From CAZVAO01 sp964625175 (lineage in GTDB: Bacteria > Bacillota > UBA994 > PWPR01), in assembly GCA_964625175.1 (NCBI GenBank), contig CAZVAO010000041.1:1-19081 (forward strand): a stretch of DNA of 19,081 nucleotides. Reading direction: 5' to 3'. Made by a program: the position numbers and the translations under genes. The notes under the pieces were generated by a model. The model did not search any database and had not been told where the DNA came from. It saw nothing but the letters and a program-made list of their open reading frames with translations. Below are positions 13,488 through 19,081 of the stretch, one piece after another (positions within the stretch are counted from its first letter, which is position 1; each line of letters begins with the position of its first letter).

Positions 13488-13584
13488 ATCTAAAGGATTA
13501 CGCAATATTTCAGAGAAATACTTAATACGAGAAATAGCGAAAGAGCTTTCGTTTTCTGAGTAATACGTGTTGGGAGGCAACGCA

Positions 13585-14421
13585 ATGGCAAAGTTAGAGA
13601 TCTACGGTAAAATTAGTTTTTTGTATTTTGATGATTTAGAGGCAGCATGTCATTTCTTTGAGAAGACCTTGGAATTACCCCTGGTTTGTGATCAGGGCTG
13701 GTCTAAGATCTATGAGGCCTGTTCGGGAGCCTATATTGGTGCTGTGGATCGCTCTAGGGGAGCGTGCAAAGCAACAACCCGTGATGGCGTATTAACGAGC
13801 CTAGTCGTTAAAAACCATGATGAGATGGTAAGCCGTTTAGAAGCTGCTGGGATTGAGTTTACGCATAAACCTCACTATAGTGAAAAGCTGAAAATTAAGA
13901 GTTTATTGTTTATGGGACCCGAGGGCTACATGTTTGAGGTGGAGGAATTCTTAGCACCTGATGACCGACAGGCATTTTACGGTGATGAAAAAAGAGTCAT
14001 AGACACCTTCTCTAGAGTTGTGGGCGTGATGGGGGCCTTTGCCGAAGTCGTCGCCTGTGGCGCAAAACAGATGGCGCTGGGTGCCCCTGTCGATGACCGT
14101 GCACTTCGCGATGAGTACATGGTTTATGCCCAAGAAATCGCGGATAAACGGGGAATTTTCTGTTGTAATGAAGATGTTGGCTTTCTCTCTGACCTGTTCC
14201 CTGCAACGATGAATCGCAATAAGTTTAATATTCTCTTCTATAAAAGTCCTGAAGTTTTAGCCAGGTATCAGGCGTTGAAAGACCGCAAAGCCCAACTCAT
14301 TGCTGACGGCAAATACGAAGGGGAAGCTCGCTTCCAAGTGGCCTATGACTTTGGCCTACTGCTTTCCTATAGTGATGCAGATATCCGCCGCATGATCCGT
14401 GAAACAACCGACCTAGAATAA
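13585..14421 (+). CDS. VOC/glyoxalase-fold protein with an unrecognised C-terminal domain
   Basis: A 278-residue protein. Residues 1-125 form a vicinal oxygen chelate fold: KISFLYFDDLEAACHFFEKTLELPLV, then the beta strands up to GPEGYMFEVEEF. The usual first metal-ligand position is not a histidine or glutamine, although the final-strand glutamate is present, so a classic glyoxalase I reaction is doubtful. Residues about 135-278 form a second, probably helical domain rich in charged residues, with a CC pair at 193-194 and a LSYSDADIRRMI tail; I do not recognise it. The start is the ATG at 13585, 7 bases after GGGAGG; the longer frame from the GTG at 13567 contains that ribosome site. The MBL gene follows after 79 bases with no terminator, so the two are likely co-transcribed. 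A role in resistance or metabolite modification is only inference. Confidence 0.75.
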   Translation: MAKLEIYGKISFLYFDDLEAACHFFEKTLELPLVCDQGWSKIYEACSGAYIGAVDRSRGACKATTRDGVLTSLVVKNHDEMVSRLEAAGIEFTHKPHYSEKLKIKSLLFMGPEGYMFEVEEFLAPDDRQAFYGDEKRVIDTFSRVVGVMGAFAEVVACGAKQMALGAPVDDRALRDEYMVYAQEIADKRGIFCCNEDVGFLSDLFPATMNRNKFNILFYKSPEVLARYQALKDRKAQLIADGKYEGEARFQVAYDFGLLLSYSDADIRRMIRETTDLE

Positions 14422-14500
14422 GAATCTCAGAACACATAACGTGACAAGAAGTAGGATGAAGCACCATGAGTGAAAAATTTAGAAAGGAATGAAAGAGCGC

Positions 14501-15193
14501 ATGGAAAGATTTGAATTTAGAAAAATTGACAATGGTTTCTTCAGTATCGAACAGGATGGCGTTAGAAGTTTCATGTTACTGGATGATAAATACGTCTTAT
14601 TGATTGATTCAGGTAGAGGTGGAAATAATCTGTTTAGGCAAGTTCGAGAACATTCACATTTGCCAGTCAAAATGATATACACCCATGCAGATGGTGACCA
14701 CACTGGCGATGCAGATGATTTCCCAATTCGCTTCATGCATCCGAGCGAGTTTGATTATTATGAATCAAAAAATGAAGCGCCTGTTACGATGCAACCGATC
14801 TGGGAAGGCGATAAGGTCACGGTAGGGGATTATCACTTTGAAGTAGTCCTCATCCCGGGGCATACCCCTGGGAGCATCGCTCTACTAGACCGCAAACACC
14901 GTATAATGATTGGGGGAGACAGCCTCCAGCCAGGTCCAATTTACATGTTTGGACCCGGACGCAACTTCAATGCCTATCACGCGAGTATGCTCAAAATGCA
15001 AGAAATGATCAAGGATATCGACTGGATCTACCCGAGTCACCATGACCTCAGAGTGCCAGCGACGATTGTCAATCAGCTCTTGGCGGGTGCCGAAAAAATG
15101 TTGGCTGGTGAAGTTGAAGGTGAACCTGTAGAACGCTTTAACGGCAGAGCAAAGGTTTATCATACTGATGGGGTTGCTTTCTTGGCAAAGTAG
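14501..15193 (+). CDS. Metallo-beta-lactamase-fold hydrolase
   Basis: A cytoplasmic zinc hydrolase of 230 residues. The metal motif is THADGDHTG (H62, D64, D66, H67), an HxDxDH variant of the usual HxHxDH seen in many clostridial members. The later ligands are H121 in IPGHTPGS, D140 in GGDSL and H180 in YPSHHD. There is no signal peptide, so it is not a secreted beta-lactamase; glyoxalase II-like or other ester or thioester hydrolysis is possible, and the substrate is unknown. The ATG at 14501 gives the natural start MERFEFRKI; an in-frame ATG at 14489 is directly behind AAAGG, too close for that site, and would add four residues. An 8-codon frame at 14466-14492 precedes it. It follows the VOC gene in the same direction and ends at a terminator. 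Confidence 0.85.
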   Translation: MERFEFRKIDNGFFSIEQDGVRSFMLLDDKYVLLIDSGRGGNNLFRQVREHSHLPVKMIYTHADGDHTGDADDFPIRFMHPSEFDYYESKNEAPVTMQPIWEGDKVTVGDYHFEVVLIPGHTPGSIALLDRKHRIMIGGDSLQPGPIYMFGPGRNFNAYHASMLKMQEMIKDIDWIYPSHHDLRVPATIVNQLLAGAEKMLAGEVEGEPVERFNGRAKVYHTDGVAFLAK

Positions 15194-15247
15194 TGTCATT
15201 CGATTGTCTATGAATGCGCAGTGATGATTCGCAACAGAATATAATAG

Positions 15248-15273
15248 AAAGAGGACCTTTGCGGGTCCTCTTT
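15248..15273. terminator. Bidirectional terminator between the MBL gene and the ABC operon
   Basis: AAAGAGGACC (15248-15257) and GGTCCTCTTT (15264-15273) form a perfect 10-bp stem around a 6-base loop, between two convergent genes. T runs after the stem are short on both strands (CTCTTTG on +, CTCTTTCT on -). Confidence 0.75.
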
Positions 15274-15291
15274 GTTGAGGTTTTTGGGAAT

Positions 15292-16344
15292 TTATTGATT
15301 CGAATTTAGCCGCACATCTACTGTTTTAACGGCCTCTTGATTGAAGGCGATGGTAATCACATCATCAATCGCGTAATTTTCTGTATCCATACGGTTTAAC
15401 CGATCCATAAAGAGTCGGTCGTTCTCATGCACAAGGGTATAGCGGAGGATGTTGCCGAGGTTTTCAACCCATTGTATACGCACACGCGTGGTACTGTTTG
15501 GATCGGGATAGATTTCTTCAGGACGGACTAGACATTGAAAGCATTTGCTCTTAGAAACCACCTCTATGGTGCGCCCTAATAATTTAACGGTGTATTGAGA
15601 CCCGTTGTGGTGAACTATTTCAGGTTCAATCAAGTTCGCATTGCCGATAAAATTGGCAACAAAAGTATTGGTCGGGTGATGATAGAGCTCATCAGGGCTG
15701 CCGATTTGCTCGATGATTCCTTGATTCATAACGGCGATTTTATCCGCAATGGAGAGAGCTTCCTTTTGATCGTGGGTGACATAAATACTCGTGATATTGA
15801 GCTGGCTTTGGATCCGTTTAATTTCTTGGCGCATATTAACCCGCAGTTTTTCATCAAGGTTGCTGAGTGGTTCATCAAACAACAGGATGTCTGGTTCGAG
15901 GATTAATGCCCTAGCCAAGGCGACGCGTTGTTGCTGACCGCCACTTAGCTCATGAATTTGTCTCTGAAGATAGCCCTCAAGCTCTACGGTCGCTGAAATC
16001 GCGGTGAGTTTCTCGTGAATCGCTTGTTTGCTCAATCCTTTATGTCTTAAGCCATATGCAATATTCTCTGCCACGTTCATATGGGGGAAGAGGGCATAGG
16101 ACTGAAATACGAGTGCTGCATTCCGTTTCTGGGGTGGCAGGTTGGTAATGTCTTTCCCTTTAACTATAATCGTCCCCTCTTCGTGTTCAATCAGACCAGC
16201 AATCACCCGCAGTAGGGTTGTTTTGCCACACCCGGATGGCCCAAGTAAGGCCAAAAGCTCTCCCTGATTAATTTCAAGGGACACGTCATTGACGGCTGCT
16301 AGCTCACTGTATTTCTTAGTAATATGTTTAATTTCTACTTTCAT
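15292..16344 (-). CDS. ABC importer ATPase (PotA/FbpC type)
   Basis: A 350-residue ATPase that drives import by the neighbouring permease. Nucleotide-binding domain, residues 1-240: Walker A GPSGCGKTT (35-43), Q-loop in VFQSYALFPHM, signature LSGGQQQR (133-140), Walker B ILLFDEP with D157 and E158, D-loop SNLD, switch H191 in YVTHDQ. Residues about 245-350 are a TOBE-type regulatory domain (CLVRPEEIYP), as in FbpC, PotA and CysA relatives. It overlaps the end of the permease gene by 17 bases and is the last gene of the operon. This class serves ferric iron, polyamine, phosphonate, thiamine or sugar-phosphate importers; the ATPase does not tell which. Confidence 0.9.
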   Translation of the reverse strand: MKVEIKHITKKYSELAAVNDVSLEINQGELLALLGPSGCGKTTLLRVIAGLIEHEEGTIIVKGKDITNLPPQKRNAALVFQSYALFPHMNVAENIAYGLRHKGLSKQAIHEKLTAISATVELEGYLQRQIHELSGGQQQRVALARALILEPDILLFDEPLSNLDEKLRVNMRQEIKRIQSQLNITSIYVTHDQKEALSIADKIAVMNQGIIEQIGSPDELYHHPTNTFVANFIGNANLIEPEIVHHNGSQYTVKLLGRTIEVVSKSKCFQCLVRPEEIYPDPNSTTRVRIQWVENLGNILRYTLVHENDRLFMDRLNRMDTENYAIDDVITIAFNQEAVKTVDVRLNSNQ

Positions 16345-17998
16345 TTGTAACCCGCCCTATCATTGTTTTGAGATGGAATAGCACATAAAAAATACCTAAA
16401 AAAATTAAACTCGTCAAAGAAAGCATAAGGCCCATAGCAGAGGCAACTCCAATCTCAGAGCTTGTGATCCTCTGGAAAATTTGCTGTACAGCCACCTTGT
16501 TGCTGGGGAGCAGTAAAAAGATGATGGCCCCTAGTGTGGTCATAGTGGATGTGAAATTCTTAAAAAAAGCTGTCGTAAATGCGGGTTTAAGCAAAGGGAG
16601 CGATACACTGAAAAATGTTCTTGTTTCGGAGGTGCCGAGATTATAAGAGGCTTCCTCCAGATGGGGATCGAGATGCTTAAGCAGCGCATAACCTGCTTTG
16701 AGTCCAATATTGAGATACCGGGCAATGCAAATAATGAAGATGATGATGCCTGTTCCCAGCAAGATCCACGGGTCAAGGCTAGGTAGAATCGTTTTACCGA
16801 TGCCAAAGAGTGGGTGCTTGAAGGTCAAAAGATAACCTATGCCGAAGAGAATGCCTGGAACAGCAGCCGGTAAAGTAGCAATTAGATCAACCAATTTCTT
16901 AAAAGGGACCGACTTATTCTGTAAAATATAGGCCAATAACACGCCAATAAAAGAGGAAGCTAAGGCAACTGTAGTGGCGAGCTTAAGGCTGTTAAAGAAG
17001 GGAGCAATATCTTCAGATAAAGCTTGCACCATGTGGCGAAGTGTAAATGTATAATTGTAGCCCCACTGTTGCGTAAAGGAACCGATGATAATGAACCCGT
17101 ATTTAATGGTAATAAAACTGAGAAATATAACCGTTAAGCCAATGAAGGTCTTACGTATGGCTGGGCTCAGTTGGGTGAATTCAATATCGGTGTTGTAGTT
17201 TTTTTCGCTAAAATAGGTTTTTTTACTCACATAAAAACGGTGCACGAAGAAGACAATCAAACAGGGGATCAGAAGAATAAATCCTGAAACAGCTGCCATG
17301 TCCAAATTATAAAGACCCGTAATTTGAATATACAGGTAGGAAGATAAGGTCTGATAACCACCTCCAATAATCAAGGGAGTTGTAAAATCAGCCATAGAGG
17401 TTAGGAAAATCAACAGGGCGGTACCTGCAATCTCTGGAACCATCAAAGGGAAAGTGATTTCACGCAATACCTGAAAAGGAGAAGCCCCCAGGTTACGAGC
17501 TGCCTGCTCCAGTGAGGTGTCGGTAGACTCCAAAGCGCTACTGATCAGAATATAGGCGAAGGAGGTTAGCCCCAATACCTGTAGGGTGAAGATGCCGACG
17601 TAGCCGAAGGGGCTCACCGTGAGACCCAAGAGGTTGTGGGTAATCAGGCCCCGTTTACCGAAGAGCATAATGAAGGACAGGCTGCCAACAAAAGGCGGAT
17701 TGATCAAGGGTAGCAGGGAGATTAGCCGCAGCAGGCGCCGCCCTCTAAAACGGATACGTTTTAGGGTGAAGGCGATGACCGTTCCCAGGCAGGTGACCAG
17801 GAGGGTGACGGGAAGTGACAGTTTGAGGCTACGTGCCAGGTGCTCAAGAATAGAGGCCCACTGCTTGGCTTCCAAGGTCAATCCCAGCCCTTCAACGACC
17901 ACACTAGCAACTGGCAGAAAAGCAAAATAGACCGCAAAGAGCGCGATCATGATATAGAAGAAATGGAAGGGGGTAAAACGGCGGCCTCGTGTCCTCAT
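16328..17998 (-). CDS. ABC importer permease with two fused membrane domains (FbpB-like)
   Basis: A 556-residue inner-membrane protein with about twelve membrane segments, two copies of the binding-protein-dependent permease domain in one chain. Each half carries the coupling EAA-type motif for the ATPase: EQAARNLGASPFQVLREITFPLMVP (about 164-188) and EEASYNLGTSETRTFFSVSLPLLKP (about 448-472). Fused permeases of this form are typical of ferric iron (FbpB), 2-aminoethylphosphonate and sugar-phosphate (AfuB) importers. The start is the ATG at 17998, 8 bases after AAGGGA. A longer frame to 18052 would read through the terminator hairpin at 18014-18046 and is rejected. It lies downstream of the binding protein gene and upstream of the ATPase. 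Confidence 0.9.
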   Translation of the reverse strand: MRTRGRRFTPFHFFYIMIALFAVYFAFLPVASVVVEGLGLTLEAKQWASILEHLARSLKLSLPVTLLVTCLGTVIAFTLKRIRFRGRRLLRLISLLPLINPPFVGSLSFIMLFGKRGLITHNLLGLTVSPFGYVGIFTLQVLGLTSFAYILISSALESTDTSLEQAARNLGASPFQVLREITFPLMVPEIAGTALLIFLTSMADFTTPLIIGGGYQTLSSYLYIQITGLYNLDMAAVSGFILLIPCLIVFFVHRFYVSKKTYFSEKNYNTDIEFTQLSPAIRKTFIGLTVIFLSFITIKYGFIIIGSFTQQWGYNYTFTLRHMVQALSEDIAPFFNSLKLATTVALASSFIGVLLAYILQNKSVPFKKLVDLIATLPAAVPGILFGIGYLLTFKHPLFGIGKTILPSLDPWILLGTGIIIFIICIARYLNIGLKAGYALLKHLDPHLEEASYNLGTSETRTFFSVSLPLLKPAFTTAFFKNFTSTMTTLGAIIFLLLPSNKVAVQQIFQRITSSEIGVASAMGLMLSLTSLIFLGIFYVLFHLKTMIGRVTNESRN

Positions 17999-18013
17999 GG
18001 TAGTCGTCCCTTC

Positions 18014-18046
18014 AAAAAAACGAGAGCCGGCGGGTGGCCGACTCTC
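18014..18046 (-). terminator. Terminator/attenuator between the binding protein and permease genes
   Basis: On the minus strand arms at 18037-18046 and 18022-18031 form a 10-bp stem (one G-U pair) with a CACCC loop, followed by seven T (18014-18020). It starts 19 bases after the binding-protein stop. On the + strand the G-U position is a C-A mismatch, so it acts in the minus direction. Partial termination would give more binding protein than permease and ATPase. Confidence 0.85.
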
Positions 18047-18064
18047 ATTCACTCGGCTTAAATC

Positions 18065-19081
18065 CTATTCAACTTTGGATGCCCAAATCTCAAGGATCGC
18101 ATCGCGTTGCTCAGCACCAGCTTTGAAGTCGGCTGGGAATAAGACGATATCATTGATATCGACAATACCCTCAGGGATTTCAACATCGGTACGTGCAACG
18201 GCGGCATAGCGCTTTTCAGCAACGACTTCCATGCCATGCTTAGAAATAAGCCAATCAATGAAGACTTTTGCTTCCTCTAAATGCTGGGTGCCAGCCACGA
18301 TTGCAGCAGGTTGGGGCCACCAGCCGGTGCCATCTTCTGGGTAAACAATAGCGATATGATCATATTCATTTTCAACTTCAAAGTCACCATTACTAGCGTT
18401 AATGCCGACAATAGCTTCTCCATTGACAACCATATTCAAAGGGTCACTCCCGCGGGCGGTAAAGAAGGGAACTTGATCGATGAGTTGGTCGAGATAGGCC
18501 CAACCGTCTTCTTCACCCTTTGTCTGAAGCATAGCGGTTACAACGTTAAAAGCGGTACCTGAAGATGCAGGGTTAGACATTGAGACTTCACCTTTGAGCC
18601 CTGGTTGCAACAAATCATCCCAAGAACTCGGCATTTCTAAATTGTTTTCTTCAATAAGTTGCTTGTTCACAATCCAGTTAACAAGTGTCAAAGATGTACC
18701 ATGCCAATAACCATCTGCATCTTTCATGTTATCACTTAAAGCCGCAGCTTCAGGTGTCACATATGCCTCGAGCAAGCCGTTTTCAGCAGCGTTGATGAAG
18801 GTATCTGCGCCACCAGTGAACCAGAGGTCGGCAATCACAACACCAGATTCTTTCTCGTTTTCAAGCCGCTGCAAGATCTCACCATTTTTCATGGTTAGAT
18901 GCTCAACAATGATGCCAGTGTCTTCGGTGAAGACGTCAAGGATGGGGCGCACGTTGTCTGTTACCCCGTAAAGATTAAGAGTGGTACCGACCATAGATTC
19001 TGAATAATGCTCGGTAGGGAAATTGAGTTCAGGGGCATCCGGTGTTTGCGGCTCCGGTGTTGCCTCAGGGGTGCAAGCTGC
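18065..19081 (-). CDS. ABC importer substrate-binding lipoprotein (partial, cut by window end)
   Basis: The open frame runs off the right end of the window; 338 residues are visible. The visible start is AAC followed by a proline- and glutamate-rich stretch: a lipobox cysteine with a short linker, so the protein should be lipid-anchored outside the membrane. The mature part is a bilobed periplasmic-binding-protein fold of the FbpA/AfuA/PhnS group (LNLYGVTDNVRPILDVFTEDTG, IADLWFTGGADTFINAAENGLL, MSNPASSGTAFNVVTAML). The internal ATG at 18994 lies after the lipobox and is not the start. The paired C-terminal tyrosines that bind ferric iron in FbpA are not obvious (only KRYAAVARTDV), so phosphonate or sugar-phosphate uptake is as likely as iron. 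It is the first visible gene of the operon. Confidence 0.85.
   Translation of the reverse strand, partial: AACTPEATPEPQTPDAPELNFPTEHYSESMVGTTLNLYGVTDNVRPILDVFTEDTGIIVEHLTMKNGEILQRLENEKESGVVIADLWFTGGADTFINAAENGLLEAYVTPEAAALSDNMKDADGYWHGTSLTLVNWIVNKQLIEENNLEMPSSWDDLLQPGLKGEVSMSNPASSGTAFNVVTAMLQTKGEEDGWAYLDQLIDQVPFFTARGSDPLNMVVNGEAIVGINASNGDFEVENEYDHIAIVYPEDGTGWWPQPAAIVAGTQHLEEAKVFIDWLISKHGMEVVAEKRYAAVARTDVEIPEGIVDINDIVLFPADFKAGAEQRDAILEIWASKVE

Noticed and set aside
13365..13580. 71-residue minus-strand frame upstream of the ACT gene
   Set aside because: It starts with a TTG inside the ribosome site of the VOC gene, covers both divergent promoters and overlaps the ACT gene.
16328..18052. Longer permease start at 18052
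   Set aside because: The extra 18 residues are encoded by the terminator hairpin, while the ATG at 17998 has AAGGGA at good spacing.

Overview
The window looks like a chromosomal segment of an anaerobic, low-to-moderate GC Bacillota (Clostridia-like) genome. The reasons are the oxygen-sensitive enzymes (class III ribonucleotide reductase with its radical-SAM activase, two-subunit iron-sulfur L-serine dehydratase), purine-rich Shine-Dalgarno sites of the AAGGAGG type, strong extended -10 promoters and many short intrinsic terminators. Genus cannot be fixed from the sequence. No rRNA, tRNA, CRISPR array, prophage or complete insertion sequence was seen.

Layout, left to right: (1) 1-102, the end of an unrecognised + strand gene with a terminator, then a roughly 200 bp cluster of two direct and two inverted copies of an ACATRGGGACAGGT repeat. 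(2) 425-1431 (-), two translationally coupled half-size permeases of the ArsP/YraQ type. (3) 1803-2312 (+), a FlaR-like P-loop kinase. (4) 2428-5664 (-), nrdG and nrdD. NrdD carries a C-terminal thioredoxin-fold domain. The nrdG-nrdD gap holds a terminator hairpin, a tandem pair of NrdR-box-like sites and a palindrome lying on the nrdD -10 box. (5) 5763-6842 (-), a six-TM GGDEF diguanylate cyclase with its own strong promoter. (6) 7115-12665 (-), a tight operon read speD-speA-speE-speB-sdaAB-sdaAA. (7) 12995-15193, an ACT-domain gene (-) divergent from a VOC-domain gene with an unrecognised C-terminal half, followed by a metallo-beta-lactamase-fold hydrolase (+). (8) 15292-19081 (-), an ABC importer operon: lipoprotein binding protein (cut by the window end), fused double permease, ATPase.

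How the genes fit together: the spe genes encode a complete arginine to agmatine to putrescine to spermidine route, with SpeD supplying decarboxylated S-adenosylmethionine. The same transcript very probably continues into the serine dehydratase genes, which would couple spermidine synthesis to serine breakdown to pyruvate and ammonia. nrdG and nrdD supply deoxynucleotides without oxygen. The importer resembles ferric iron, aminoethylphosphonate or sugar-phosphate systems; its substrate is not decided by the sequence.

Nothing here is a clearly new defence or mobile system. The least explained parts are the control region between nrdG and nrdD, the VOC/MBL/ACT cluster with its overlapping divergent promoters, and the serine dehydratase in a polyamine operon. 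Several start codons were set by Shine-Dalgarno position and are shorter than the longest open frame; each such case is explained in its entry.
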